From Alphaproteobacteria bacterium (GTDB lineage Bacteria; Pseudomonadota; Alphaproteobacteria; UBA9219): a DNA stretch of 57,110 nt. Both the position numbers and the translations under genes were made by a program. Position 1 is the first letter of the stretch, and every line of letters begins with the position of its first letter. The stretch is from the NCBI GenBank assembly GCA_013286365.1, contig JABDFY010000013.1, positions 1-57,110 on the forward strand, read 5' to 3'. The notes below the pieces were generated by a model that saw nothing but the letters and a program-made list of their open reading frames with translations, was not told the origin of the DNA and did not search any database. This document shows, piece by piece, positions 17,761 to 27,303 of the stretch.

Positions 17761-18672
17761 TTAACAGCCAGAAGACGGCAACGCCTCTAGGTTTGTTAAG
17801 GTGCCTGAAACCGAAAAATCGCCGTAATCGATACGCATCGTTCGAGCTATGCCATTGGACTGCAGCAACAGGTTCATCTCATAGTCAGGTTCGCCGGTTT
17901 CTGTATCTAGTTTGAAGAAAGCCATCCGAATTGGCCAAGCTGGTTGGTTAAGCAAGCTATTTGATCTGAGATCAGGGCTTAATTCAGCCTTTTGAAGTTC
18001 ACTCGCTTCAGGTCCAACAAATACGCTAATATCATCCGAGCCATCTTCATCCGAGCCATCGAAGACCCGCCGCGTAAACAACTTCTCACCGGCTAACGCT
18101 TTCTGGATTACTAACATAGTGTGAGTTGAAGGAAAAATAGTGCCTTCGCTCAGTTTAACTTCCTTGCTTTTGGGATCTGTATAAATAACCGTTCCAGTAC
18201 CGTCCTCGGCAAGCGTTGCCTTGCCACGATAGACTTCAGTTTCTTTATCATTACTCACACGACGGACATTAAAATTATAGTGTTTACCGTCTTTGGATTC
18301 CCAACTGATCACAGTGCTATTGACGTTGGTTTCATCGCCCTCGGCATAACTAAAATGCAGCTGGAGACGCTGTTGTACGGCCCAACCATCACAAGCATCC
18401 GACCATTCAAACATCATTTGTCCAGATACATCGGTAATATTGCTGCCATTTTTCACCGACGCGAGGGTCATTTTATAAATCGCGCGATGAGGGGCAATGG
18501 AGACCTTTTCAGAATCTGGATGGATTTGTTCGGGGGCTTGCGTTGCGTCGCCAGGCGACACTGCATCGGCATTTTCCGGTCTGCCGATAGGGACGTTGGC
18601 GCCAGCGGGTGTCGACAGGGTCAGCAGCAGGAAAGCGGCCAGAAATTTTATAGATAGTGATGCAATTCGCAC
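17761..18672 (-). CDS. eipB: Cell envelope integrity protein EipB (DUF1849)
   Basis: EipB/DUF1849 proteins are periplasmic beta-spiral proteins that support envelope integrity in alphaproteobacteria. The protein has a signal peptide (FLAAFLLLTLSTPAGA). The body carries family features: APHRAIYKMTL, DACDGWAVQQRLQLHFSY and, at the C-terminus, MRIDYGDFSVSGTLTNLEALP ending in Cys. The start is the GTG at 18670-18672, preceded at the right spacing by aaggag; a TTG at 18702 is a less likely alternative. The two cysteines (in DACDG and at the C-terminus) match the disulphide known in the family. It is divergent from a diguanylate cyclase gene. Confidence 0.85.
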   Translation of the reverse strand: MRIASLSIKFLAAFLLLTLSTPAGANVPIGRPENADAVSPGDATQAPEQIHPDSEKVSIAPHRAIYKMTLASVKNGSNITDVSGQMMFEWSDACDGWAVQQRLQLHFSYAEGDETNVNSTVISWESKDGKHYNFNVRRVSNDKETEVYRGKATLAEDGTGTVIYTDPKSKEVKLSEGTIFPSTHTMLVIQKALAGEKLFTRRVFDGSDEDGSDDISVFVGPEASELQKAELSPDLRSNSLLNQPAWPIRMAFFKLDTETGEPDYEMNLLLQSNGIARTMRIDYGDFSVSGTLTNLEALPSSGC

Positions 18673-18746
18673 GTGCTGATTCTCCTTAACGTCAGATTGC
18701 AAGCCTTCGATGGACCATCGTTAACACAAATTCAAGCCGATTGATA

Positions 18747-19673
18747 ATGCAAGTATATGCAAAGCGTTACGGATATGCGTGCGTTACAGATATAAGTTTT
18801 CAAAGAGCCTTAGAAATACAGGCAATTTCTGCCGACCTAGGTTGGGCAAAAGTTTCGGAGCCTAGCCTGGGGATAGAAAAAAATGTTATTTATTTCAACA
18901 AGATAGGTGATTGGCCCGGTCCTTGCTCCTGGTTTGTAGCCGATTGTCCGCGTGGGACAAAACCGCAATGGGAGTTAGCAATGTTACAGTCACTGATTTT
19001 AAATAAAAAAATGCCTGATCGTAAGGCACATACTTCTTTTATTCAGGAAGATTGGTCTTTATCTCATTCGACGATAACCCTGTTGCGAGGCCATGAAATC
19101 GATAGCCTTGAAGAGGCTCGTAATATACTGGGCGAAGCAGAACGGGTCATTGCAGCACAAGAAGAGCGCATTAAACTGCTTGAAAACCTGGCGTTGACGG
19201 ATGAATTGACGGGCCTACTTAATCGCCGTGGTCTTTTATTATCTATGCAGCGTGAACTTGCTGCCGCGCGCCGCGATCCGAGCGCGTGTGGCGTGCTCAT
19301 CATGCTTGATCTGGATGGTTTCAAACAAATTAATGACATGTGGGGCCATTCGGCCGGTGACGATTATTTACAGACAGTCGCACATACACTTCTCGGCGAG
19401 GTACGTGCGAAGGACGTTGTTGCGCGTATTGGCGGCGACGAGTTTGCCATTTTGCTGACCAACATCAACAAACAAACTGGTACAATGCGTGTCGACAAGC
19501 TTGAAAAATCCTTTAACAGCCGCATGACTGAATGGAATAATAAAGTCATTCCTTTGCGTGGCAGTTTTGGATTGGCACCCTATAACGGAAGCGACGAACC
19601 AGAAAGCGTATTAGCTTCGGCCGACTTAAAACTCTATGCCCATAAAGCCCGCCGGGCGAAGCGCGGTTCTTGA
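18747..19673 (+). CDS. Diguanylate cyclase (GGDEF) with unknown N-terminal domain
   Basis: The C-terminal half (about residues 145-305) is a GGDEF domain: LTDELTGLLNRRG, ARIGGDEF, and an RxxD I-site (RAKD) five residues before it, so product feedback is expected. The N-terminal 110 residues show no domain I know; a helix (SLEEARNILGEAERVIAAQEERIKLLENL) links the two parts. No membrane segments are seen. The start is the ATG at 18747 (MQVYAKRYGY); a TTG two codons earlier is possible. It faces eipB divergently and converges with a TPR membrane protein gene 5 bp away. Confidence 0.88.
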   Translation: MQVYAKRYGYACVTDISFQRALEIQAISADLGWAKVSEPSLGIEKNVIYFNKIGDWPGPCSWFVADCPRGTKPQWELAMLQSLILNKKMPDRKAHTSFIQEDWSLSHSTITLLRGHEIDSLEEARNILGEAERVIAAQEERIKLLENLALTDELTGLLNRRGLLLSMQRELAAARRDPSACGVLIMLDLDGFKQINDMWGHSAGDDYLQTVAHTLLGEVRAKDVVARIGGDEFAILLTNINKQTGTMRVDKLEKSFNSRMTEWNNKVIPLRGSFGLAPYNGSDEPESVLASADLKLYAHKARRAKRGS

Positions 19674-19678
19674 GATGT

Positions 19679-21358
19679 TTAATGAATGAGCTTTTTGCGG
19701 ATTTCTTCGGCCCGATTGCGATAATAGGATTCTTTTTTGTCATCCTTCTGATAGGCGTAGATCTCAGCCAAAGCTTCATAAGATGAATAATAATTTGGAT
19801 CGATTTCGATTGAGCGCTTAAGCTCATCAATGGCTTCATTGATATGGGCGGCTTGTGGGGGAAGTTTCAGTAGCAGAAGTGCGATATTAAGATGAATTTC
19901 GGGATGCGTATCGGCTGTCTTAAGGCCGAGACGATATTGCTCGAGTGCTTGCTCATAATTTTCTTCCGATGAATAGTAGTTACCGAGATTATTATGCGCT
20001 CGTGCCGAAGTTTCGCCGTAGCTTAATATGCGGTTATAAAAAACATCAGGATTAATCCATGTGGCATTTTGATGATATGTCAAGAAGCCGAGAAGTCCTG
20101 CTATCGCAAGTGTAAGTGTTGTCGCAGTAAATTTATATTTTTGTAATTGCGGTCTTTCGAATTGCAACTGAATGGCTTGTCCAAGCCCAAGAAATAATCC
20201 CACCGAAGGTAGATACATCCAGTGTTCAAGAAATAACGAATTTACCGGTACCAAGATACCGGTATGGAGGAGATGAGCGGCCGCGAACCAGAGCAGCGCC
20301 CAACTTACGGCTAGGCCATCTTTGATCGAGGTTTCGTTAGCCTTTCTAAGTCGGGAGAATGTCGACATTATTTGTCCAAACGCCAGCGCAACAAGGCCGG
20401 CGCCAGCTAAGGTCTCAGGGTACCAGAAATGCAAATAGACAGGAAAATCACGGTCCATGTGTAAATGAGTTGGCCAAGCCAAAAGACCAAGATAACTGGG
20501 CAACGTGGCAAAGCAAGTCAGGAGGCGGTAATACACATGTCCGCGGTACAACTGATAAACCATTTGCGGACGATCAAAAAATTGGAAATCGTTGAGATGT
20601 AGAAGAAGCGGACGCGCCGCGACGTATAAAATAATAATCAACCAGAAAGGCCACGTTCTTAGATATAAGACCGGCTTTAAACGTTCTTTGCTTAATAAAA
20701 ACATGCAGCTCATAACGAGCAGCGGAAAAACAACAGCGGTCTCTTTGCTGAGAAGGGCAAGTACAAGAATTGGACAGGCCATCAAGATTTTGCGCCGCGT
20801 GAAATCTGGCAGCACAGCCATAACGCCGAGGAGACAAAATAAGGTATAAAGTGGGTCGGCCGTCGCGCTGATATAAGTGACAGCCTCAACCTGCAGAGGG
20901 TGTAAGGCCCAAATCAAGGCCGCCAAGAAGGCCATAAATGACTTAAAGCCGAGCTTGCAGCCTAACCGGTAAACCAAACAGGCGTTGGCGACATGTAAGA
21001 AGACATTCAAGAGGTGATATTGTGGTAGCGACAATCCGCTGAATTGATAGACAATAAGATAAAGCAGGTTCTGCAGGGGGCGATAGAAACTACCGTAGGT
21101 ATCAGCGCCGGCTGTCGTTTGCGACGTCAATATTTTTCCAAGTGAACTCCAGTGGCGCAAATATTCATTGTTAATAATTAAAAACTCGTCATCAAAGAGA
21201 AAAGCATTGTCGTAGATATTTCTATAAGCAACAAGAACAGCGATGATGAGTAAATAGTAAACAGCGTATTTTTGGCCTTCCGGTGGCAATAGGTTTTTAA
21301 ACGATGCCCATAGTGGGATTGGTGGGTTTTTGAGGCGAGCGGATTTAGAAAATGTCAT
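19679..21358 (-). CDS. Polytopic membrane protein with C-terminal TPR repeats
   Basis: The 559-residue protein has about ten hydrophobic segments between residues 35 and 425. After the first helix comes an acidic motif (NAFLFDDEFLIINNEYL) of the kind seen in GT-C/TMTC-type mannosyltransferase-like proteins. The C-terminal 110 residues form at least two tetratricopeptide repeats (SARAHNNLGNYYSSEENYEQAL; YSSYEALAEIYAYQKD). It may be a GT-C glycosyltransferase, but the substrate is unknown. Its 5' end overlaps the pdxA stop by 4 bp, and aspS-pdxA lie upstream, so it is probably the distal gene of that operon. Confidence 0.8.
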   Translation of the reverse strand: MTFSKSARLKNPPIPLWASFKNLLPPEGQKYAVYYLLIIAVLVAYRNIYDNAFLFDDEFLIINNEYLRHWSSLGKILTSQTTAGADTYGSFYRPLQNLLYLIVYQFSGLSLPQYHLLNVFLHVANACLVYRLGCKLGFKSFMAFLAALIWALHPLQVEAVTYISATADPLYTLFCLLGVMAVLPDFTRRKILMACPILVLALLSKETAVVFPLLVMSCMFLLSKERLKPVLYLRTWPFWLIIILYVAARPLLLHLNDFQFFDRPQMVYQLYRGHVYYRLLTCFATLPSYLGLLAWPTHLHMDRDFPVYLHFWYPETLAGAGLVALAFGQIMSTFSRLRKANETSIKDGLAVSWALLWFAAAHLLHTGILVPVNSLFLEHWMYLPSVGLFLGLGQAIQLQFERPQLQKYKFTATTLTLAIAGLLGFLTYHQNATWINPDVFYNRILSYGETSARAHNNLGNYYSSEENYEQALEQYRLGLKTADTHPEIHLNIALLLLKLPPQAAHINEAIDELKRSIEIDPNYYSSYEALAEIYAYQKDDKKESYYRNRAEEIRKKLIH

Positions 21359-22302
21359 TTCGATTTAGCTAAGATTTCGACCGCCGTGCGAATGGCAGCG
21401 AGTAAACTGTCCTCACGGGCAATGCCTTGTCCAGCGATGTCTTCGGCGGTGCCATGGCTAACCGAAGTACGCAGGAACGGCAAGCCAATGGTTACATTCA
21501 CGGCTTCATAACCTGCCAGAAGTTTGAGAGGGATAAGCCCTTGGTCGTGATAGGCGGCTATCACTGCGTCATAGCCTGAATTCTGTGGATGAAGTCCTCG
21601 AAAAAATCCATCGGCCGGCAAAGGACCGGTGCATTCGGCTAAACCTTGACGTTCAAGAGATTCAATAAGTGGCATCAACACATCTTTTTCCTCATATCCG
21701 CCCACTTCGCCGGCATGGGGGTTAACACCGAGAATGGCCAGTTTTGGTTTGACGATGGCAAGTCGCTCCTTGAGGAAACCGAGTAGAATATAGACAGGTT
21801 TAGATATGTTCTCGTACTTTAAGAACACACGCGATACTTCATGTAAGGGAATATGTCTGGTCAGTAATAAAAGTCTGAATTTTTTATAGACAAACAACAT
21901 CTCAGCCTTGGCTTCCGGCATATTAAAGTTGCTGCGTGCTAGATCTTCCAGAATCTCTGTATGGCCATGAGCCTTGAGGCCGGCCACCAATAAGTTTCGT
22001 TTGGAGATGGGTCCGGTGACCATGCCATCGGCTTCGCGTTTCGCAATCAATTGGACAGCGGTTTCGATTGATTTATACGCGACGGTACCAGGCAAATCAG
22101 ACTCGATGCCCATGTATGTCACTTGGGGTGTTTTTGGCAGACTAAGATGAAGAACTTCTTTGGTCGCGTCCAAGGCCTTGAGGCTGCCGATGACAACGAA
22201 CTTTATGTCTGGAAAATCTTTTAACTTCTGCAGGGCCTTTAATGTAATTTCTGGCCCGATGCCGGTAGGATCGCCAACCGTAAGAGCAAGTGTGATCGTC
22301 AT
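21355..22302 (-). CDS. pdxA: 4-hydroxythreonine-4-phosphate dehydrogenase PdxA
   Basis: PdxA carries out an NAD-dependent oxidation in pyridoxal-5'-phosphate synthesis. The 315-residue protein begins TLALTVGDPTGIGPEITLKAL, the family start. It has TGPISKRNL and the metal-binding His motifs (KAHGHTEILED, LGVNPHAGEVGGYE, YHDQGLIPLKLL). These include the three divalent-metal histidines expected for the family. It lies 10 bp downstream of aspS and overlaps the next gene by 4 bp. Full length and intact. Confidence 0.94.
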   Translation of the reverse strand: MTITLALTVGDPTGIGPEITLKALQKLKDFPDIKFVVIGSLKALDATKEVLHLSLPKTPQVTYMGIESDLPGTVAYKSIETAVQLIAKREADGMVTGPISKRNLLVAGLKAHGHTEILEDLARSNFNMPEAKAEMLFVYKKFRLLLLTRHIPLHEVSRVFLKYENISKPVYILLGFLKERLAIVKPKLAILGVNPHAGEVGGYEEKDVLMPLIESLERQGLAECTGPLPADGFFRGLHPQNSGYDAVIAAYHDQGLIPLKLLAGYEAVNVTIGLPFLRTSVSHGTAEDIAGQGIAREDSLLAAIRTAVEILAKSK

Positions 22303-22312
22303 GGGATATGCC

Positions 22313-24115
22313 TTAACTGGCTTTTGCAGTCTTCACCGGCGGCAAGGCCAACCTGATATGCAATTCTTTCATCCGATCCTCTGCTACGGTGTTGGGAGCT
22401 TGCATCATGAGATCCTCTGCCTGCTGATTTAGCGGGAAAGCGATAATTTCTCGGATGTTGGGTTCATCCGCCAGGAGCATAACAATACGATCGATGCCGG
22501 GAGCGGAGCCGCCGTGAGGAGGAGCGCCTAGTTTAAGGGCCGACAGCATGCCGCCAAAACGATTTTCCAATTCTTGCGCAGAATAGCCAGCTATGGCGAA
22601 GGCCTTGTACATGACGTCCGGCAGATGATTTCGGATAGCGCCGGATGAAAGTTCAGTACCGTTACAAACGATGTCATACTGAAAGGCTTTGATAGTTAAT
22701 GGATCTTGCGATTCTAAGGCTTTCAGTCCACCCTGTGGCATCGAGAAGGGATTATGGCAAAAATCAATTTTCTTGCGCTGTTCATCATACTCATACATCG
22801 GAAAATCGACGATCCAGCAGAAACGGAATGTATTTTTTTCGATGCAATCCATATCCTGTGCAATTTTTGTTCGTGCTTGTCCGGCCATTTTTGGGGCTTT
22901 ATCTTTCGTATCGCAGACAAAGAAAACGGCGTCACCATCCTCGCAGCCGGTAATCTGGCGTAATTCCTTTTGCGCGGCGTCGCCAACAAAGCGGGCGATC
23001 GGGCCTTTGCCAGCACCAGCCTCAAATGTAATATAGCCAAGTCCGGGCGCACCGATCTCTTTGGCCCAGTCGTTAAGTTTATCAAAGAAACTACGCGAAC
23101 GATCGCTGACTTTGGTGGCACGAATTGCTCGTACGACGCCACCTTTATCGATGATGCCGCGAAAGGCACGAAATTCGACATCGGAGCGTGCAAAGACGGA
23201 TGTTACATCACTGATCAAAAGCGGATTACGCAAATCTGGCTTATCGGAGCCATATTTAAGCATGGCCTCGTCGTAGGGAATACGCGGGAAGGGGGGTGGT
23301 GTAATTTTGTGGCCCTTACCGAATTCTTCGAACACACCGTTCAAAACAGGTTCGATGGTATTGAACACGTCTTCTTGTGTGACATAACTCATCTCAAAGT
23401 CGAGTTGATAAAACTCGCCAGGGCTTCGGTCAGCGCGCGCATCTTCATCGCGAAAACAGGGTGCAATTTGGAAATAGCGGTCATAACCGGCGATCATCAA
23501 CAATTGCTTGAATTGCTGTGGGGCTTGCGGCAGCGCATAGAATTTTCCGGGGTGAATTCGGCTAGGTACAAGAAAATCGCGTGCCCCCTCAGGGCTCGAT
23601 GATGTCAGGATGGGTGTTTGAAATTCACGGAATCCGGCCGCCCACATACGCCGTCGAATGGAAGCGATTATATCCGCTCGCAATTTCATGTTTTCATGAA
23701 TTTTCTCACGCCTCAGATCCAGAAAGCGATATTTTAGGCGAACATCTTCGCCAATCTCAGCATCGACATTATTGACCTGCAGAGGTAAAGGTTCAGCAGC
23801 GCTTTGGATGGTAAATTCTGATATATCGATCTCGACCTCGCCGGTAGGCAGTTTATTGTTGGAGGTCTCGGCTGGTCTTTGCACGACCTTACCCGTTATT
23901 GTCACAACGCTTTCCAGTTTGACATGTTCGACTTCGGGCAGAAGAGGACTGGAGCGGTCAATAACACATTGCATGAGACCATAATGATCGCGCAAATCAA
24001 CAAAAAGCAGGCTTCCGTGATCGCGTTTGCGATGGACCCAGCCAGACAAGCGCACGGTTTGTCCCTTATCTGATAGACGCAGCTCGCCGCAAGTGTGGGT
24101 ACGATAGGGATGCAT
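22313..24115 (-). CDS. aspS: Aspartyl-tRNA synthetase
   Basis: AspS charges tRNA-Asp (in many alphaproteobacteria also tRNA-Asn). The 600-residue protein is the long bacterial type: an N-terminal OB-fold anticodon domain ([23 protein letters not shown]), the class II catalytic motifs 1 and 2 ([29 protein letters not shown]), the bacterial GAD insertion (about 290-410), and motif 3 ([14 protein letters not shown]). The discrimination between Asp-only and Asp/Asn types cannot be read confidently from the sequence. The first gene of a probable aspS-pdxA-TPR operon. Confidence 0.96.
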   Translation of the reverse strand: MHPYRTHTCGELRLSDKGQTVRLSGWVHRKRDHGSLLFVDLRDHYGLMQCVIDRSSPLLPEVEHVKLESVVTITGKVVQRPAETSNNKLPTGEVEIDISEFTIQSAAEPLPLQVNNVDAEIGEDVRLKYRFLDLRREKIHENMKLRADIIASIRRRMWAAGFREFQTPILTSSSPEGARDFLVPSRIHPGKFYALPQAPQQFKQLLMIAGYDRYFQIAPCFRDEDARADRSPGEFYQLDFEMSYVTQEDVFNTIEPVLNGVFEEFGKGHKITPPPFPRIPYDEAMLKYGSDKPDLRNPLLISDVTSVFARSDVEFRAFRGIIDKGGVVRAIRATKVSDRSRSFFDKLNDWAKEIGAPGLGYITFEAGAGKGPIARFVGDAAQKELRQITGCEDGDAVFFVCDTKDKAPKMAGQARTKIAQDMDCIEKNTFRFCWIVDFPMYEYDEQRKKIDFCHNPFSMPQGGLKALESQDPLTIKAFQYDIVCNGTELSSGAIRNHLPDVMYKAFAIAGYSAQELENRFGGMLSALKLGAPPHGGSAPGIDRIVMLLADEPNIREIIAFPLNQQAEDLMMQAPNTVAEDRMKELHIRLALPPVKTAKAS

Positions 24116-24248
24116 ATGAGGTTCCAGCCTTCGGGTGGTAGATCGTGGAAAATTAAAGCTTTCTGCACAATACCGTTGCCGATCGGGCCACGCAAGCTAT
24201 CCTCTATCTTATATTGTCTGTCTTCTCAAAATCCCCTATCACAGCCTC

Positions 24249-25406
24249 ATGACTTTGATCACCACAACAGAGGCCTTGGCACAGTTTTGTACTGCCCACG
24301 CCGACACCGATTTTGTTACTGTCGATACTGAGTTTATGCGCGAGCGCACATATTGGCCTAAGTTATGCCTCGTGCAGCTTGGCGGGCCCTCGGAAAGCGT
24401 AGCCGTGGATCCGCTTGCGCCCGGTATCGATCTCAAGCCCCTATTCGATCTTTTGGCTAACCCCAAAGTGATGAAGGTCTTTCATGCGGCTAGGCAAGAT
24501 GTCGAAATATTCTTCAATTTAACTGGCACCGTGCCAACGCCTATGGTCGACACGCAGGTGGCCGCTATGGTTTGTGGTTTTGGCGAGTCTGCCAGTTATG
24601 AAACATTGGCTGATAAATTGGCGAATGCTAAAATCGACAAATCAAGCCGTTTTACCGATTGGTCTCATCGTCCTTTGACCGAGCGACAAATCACCTACGC
24701 GCTAGGCGATGTCAGTCATCTGCGTGACGTGTACGCCAAGCTGCGGGATCAACTCAAGGCTTCCGGTCGTGCTGAATGGGTTCAGGAAGAAATGGCAGTT
24801 CTTACCGATACGGCTACCTATCGCATTGATCCAAAGGAAATTTGGCGTCGGTTCAAATGGCGCGCTGATAAACCAAGACTGCGTGCTTTGTTGCGCGAGC
24901 TAGCGGCTTGGCGTGAGCTTGAAGCTCAGCGACTAAATGTGCCTCGCAACAGAGTCCTTCGCGATGAAGCACTGATGGAAATTGCGCACCATGCGCCATC
25001 AAACGCCCATGAGCTATCGCGCACGCGTGGTCTTCATGCTGGTTTTGCCGAAAGCCGCCAGGGCACGGAAATCTTGGCTGCCGTAGCGCATGCCAACGCT
25101 TTGCCTTCGGAGCAATGTCCGTCAGGTGAGCCTCGCCGCATCTTGCCAAATGGTCTTGCCCCAGTGATGGATTTATTGAAAGTTCTCTTGAAGCAAGTGA
25201 GCGAGGAACATGGTGTTGCAACGAAACTGATCGCGACCATTGATGATCTCGAGGCCATTGCCATGGAAGATGATGCCGAAGTGGCTTCGTTGCATGGTTG
25301 GCGGTTAGAGCTGTTTGGCAAGCAGGCCTTGGCTTTAAAAAGAGGCGAACTTGCCTTAGCTATACACGGGAAAAAAGTGGCTGTCATACCTGTTAAGTCC
25401 GATTAG
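24249..25406 (+). CDS. rnd: Ribonuclease D
   Basis: RNase D is a 3'-5' exoribonuclease of the DEDD family that trims the 3' ends of tRNA and other stable RNA. The 385-residue protein has Exo I (VTVDTEFMRE), Exo II (KVFHAARQDVEIF) and Exo III (ITYALGDVSHLRDVY), followed by an HRDC domain (LRALLRELAAWRELEAQRLNVPRNRVLRDEAL split over about 245-290). The start is the ATG at 24249 (MTLITTTEAL); an in-frame extension to 24135 crosses the aspS promoter region. The stop overlaps the convergent ppx-like gene by 4 bp. Confidence 0.93.
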   Translation: MTLITTTEALAQFCTAHADTDFVTVDTEFMRERTYWPKLCLVQLGGPSESVAVDPLAPGIDLKPLFDLLANPKVMKVFHAARQDVEIFFNLTGTVPTPMVDTQVAAMVCGFGESASYETLADKLANAKIDKSSRFTDWSHRPLTERQITYALGDVSHLRDVYAKLRDQLKASGRAEWVQEEMAVLTDTATYRIDPKEIWRRFKWRADKPRLRALLRELAAWRELEAQRLNVPRNRVLRDEALMEIAHHAPSNAHELSRTRGLHAGFAESRQGTEILAAVAHANALPSEQCPSGEPRRILPNGLAPVMDLLKVLLKQVSEEHGVATKLIATIDDLEAIAMEDDAEVASLHGWRLELFGKQALALKRGELALAIHGKKVAVIPVKSD

Positions 25407-26653
25407 CCGATTTCTAGGCCAACAACGGCCTCACGAAGACCTTGTTTGCAAATAGTGATTTCATGGGGCTGAAGATGCTTGCACAAGCTTTGCACCGATT
25501 TTGCGACAAGAGGAATGAGGCGATCCCGAGAAATTATTCTTCTTTTCCATACCTTATATTGATCTGACTTTCGCCACGCTTTGTAGTCGTCCGAGCTTGT
25601 CCAGTCACTATAGTTGTCTGATTTTCTCCACTTACGTAAGTCTTTCAGCCCGACTTTTTTGGTAAGCGTCTCCTCTTCATCGCCTAAGAATTCTTCTTTA
25701 CCAAATTTCCGCACTGCCAAAAGGTTCACATAGGTTCTGATATCCCGGGCGTTCATCTTGCTAAGAAACTCGAGGGCCTCATGTTCTTTTTCATTACCAT
25801 AGATTAATGTGGGGCCTCCACCAAGAAAGGGCGAATCAAGGTTTATCCCCTCATGGGCCCTTGTCAGCTCAAGTCTGGCTGTTCCGCGGTAGCTTCCGCC
25901 AACAAAGTAAAGACCTTTTCTTTGGGTTAGTCTGTTCCTGCCATTGGGAAACCACGGAATTGTTCTTAAATGCTCGAGCGTGATTTCGGCAGCAACAGTT
26001 ACATCTCCCTCACTAGCTTTCAATGAGCTCAAGGTACCTATGCGCAAAGTTTTGTGTTTTATAACTTTTCCATTTTTCATTTTGAGCACTTCAGTGCTGG
26101 CGCCTCCCATGCCGATTACAATGCCGTTAGCATTATGATGCGCGTAAAGCGTGGCTTTTCCTGTCAGCAGAGCCTCTTCATTTTTATTTATGACATTAAT
26201 CGGGTGACCAAGAGCTTCTTCGGCCTCCTTTAAAAACGCTTTGCCTTCCGGTGTGTGTTGGACGGCTCGTAGAGCCTCGGTGCCTACGGCAACAACAGTA
26301 TCGACGTCAAAACTTTTAATATTTTTTCTAAATTTCTTTAGTAGCTTTAAGGTTTCGGTTTTACCCTTTTCGCTGAGTTTGGGATCCTTGTCATTGGGAG
26401 ACATATCGCTGCCGAGAGCGCAGGCCTCACCATCTTCGTATAAAAGTTTTGGGGGTAAGCGTGTGCAATCATAAATCTCTATACGTACGGTGTTTGAGCC
26501 GATATCGATGACGGCAATTTTTTTGGGCCGAGGTGGGGGATTTGTAATGGCTGCGCTGGCAATAAGGAAATCACCGTACAGTCTGAGCGTGCGGCCTTCT
26601 GCGTCGGTCGACCATCTCTTTGTGAGTTTTAGTCTCTTTATGCGTTTATCCAA
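25403..26653 (-). CDS. Ppx/GppA-family phosphatase with a tandem Trp repeat
   Basis: Ppx/GppA proteins hydrolyse inorganic polyphosphate or pppGpp. The N-terminal actin-like fold is clear: IAVIDIGSNTVRIEIYDC, then VVAVGTEALRAV, and GIVIGMGGASTEVLKM. No ATG exists before the catalytic core. I chose the TTG at 26653, which has aagga eight bases upstream; a TTG at 26680 is possible. Unusually, residues 342-369 hold a tandem repeat of period nine, W-x-x-S-D-x-Y-x-x, with Trp at 342, 351, 360 and 369. The usual C-terminal HD domain is short or absent. Which substrate it uses is unclear. Confidence 0.8.
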   Translation of the reverse strand: MDKRIKRLKLTKRWSTDAEGRTLRLYGDFLIASAAITNPPPRPKKIAVIDIGSNTVRIEIYDCTRLPPKLLYEDGEACALGSDMSPNDKDPKLSEKGKTETLKLLKKFRKNIKSFDVDTVVAVGTEALRAVQHTPEGKAFLKEAEEALGHPINVINKNEEALLTGKATLYAHHNANGIVIGMGGASTEVLKMKNGKVIKHKTLRIGTLSSLKASEGDVTVAAEITLEHLRTIPWFPNGRNRLTQRKGLYFVGGSYRGTARLELTRAHEGINLDSPFLGGGPTLIYGNEKEHEALEFLSKMNARDIRTYVNLLAVRKFGKEEFLGDEEETLTKKVGLKDLRKWRKSDNYSDWTSSDDYKAWRKSDQYKVWKRRIISRDRLIPLVAKSVQSLCKHLQPHEITICKQGLREAVVGLEIG

Positions 26654-26823
26654 AATATATTTCCTTAAAATCGACGGCAAATTTGTCGTTACAGATGAGG
26701 CAACTAGCGCGCTTTAGAGAGATTCGCTACTGAAAAAAATGCATGATGGTTAATGTGATATCTTTTGATTTATACAACCAATAAGTTCCAGTAAAATAGC
26801 AGCTTGAGGCATGGAGAGGGGAT

Positions 26824-27303
26824 ATGGAAAAAGCAATATTTGCAGCTGGCTGCTTTTGGGGTGTTGAAGCAGAATTTGCAGCAATCCCTGGTGTCAGCAC
26901 GACCCAGGTAGGCTACAGCGGCGGTCACACCGATCACCCAAGCTATGATGACGTATGCGCCGGCAATACTGGTCATGCTGAAGCTGTTTTAGTTACTTAT
27001 GATCCTAGCAAAATATCCTATACCATGCTGGTTGAGAAATTTTTTGAGTTACACGATCCAACGCAGCTTAATCGGCAGGGGCCCGATATTGGTTCGCAAT
27101 ACCGATCGGCTATTTTCTTTACGACAAATGAACAGAAAGACACGGCGCGCGCGGTAAAAGACAGACTCCAGCAATCAGGGCGCTATAAACATCCGATCGC
27201 GACGACAATTCAACTTGCTGGTCTATTTTGGCGAGCCGAAGATTACCATCAGCAGTATTTTGCCAAACGTGGTGGCGGAAGTTGTCACGTCAAAACGACG
27301 TAA
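26824..27303 (+). CDS. msrA: Peptide methionine-S-sulphoxide reductase MsrA
   Basis: MsrA repairs methionine-S-sulphoxide in proteins. The 159-residue protein has the catalytic motif GCFWGVEAEF with Cys10, then GYSGGHTDHPSYDDVCAGNTGHAEAV and a family C-terminal region. A further cysteine near the C-terminus (GGSCHVK) can act as resolving cysteine. A ribosome site (gagagggga) precedes the ATG. The 3' end overlaps the convergent Nramp gene by 14 bp. Confident. Confidence 0.95.
   Translation: MEKAIFAAGCFWGVEAEFAAIPGVSTTQVGYSGGHTDHPSYDDVCAGNTGHAEAVLVTYDPSKISYTMLVEKFFELHDPTQLNRQGPDIGSQYRSAIFFTTNEQKDTARAVKDRLQQSGRYKHPIATTIQLAGLFWRAEDYHQQYFAKRGGGSCHVKTT

Noticed and set aside
17749..17764. ttaa-N8-ttaa resembling a CtrA box upstream of divK
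   Set aside because: The CtrA consensus needs a 7-base spacer; here it is 8.
22970..23602. Long open frame of 210 codons on the plus strand inside aspS
   Set aside because: It lies fully antisense to a confidently assigned aspS and its product resembles nothing.
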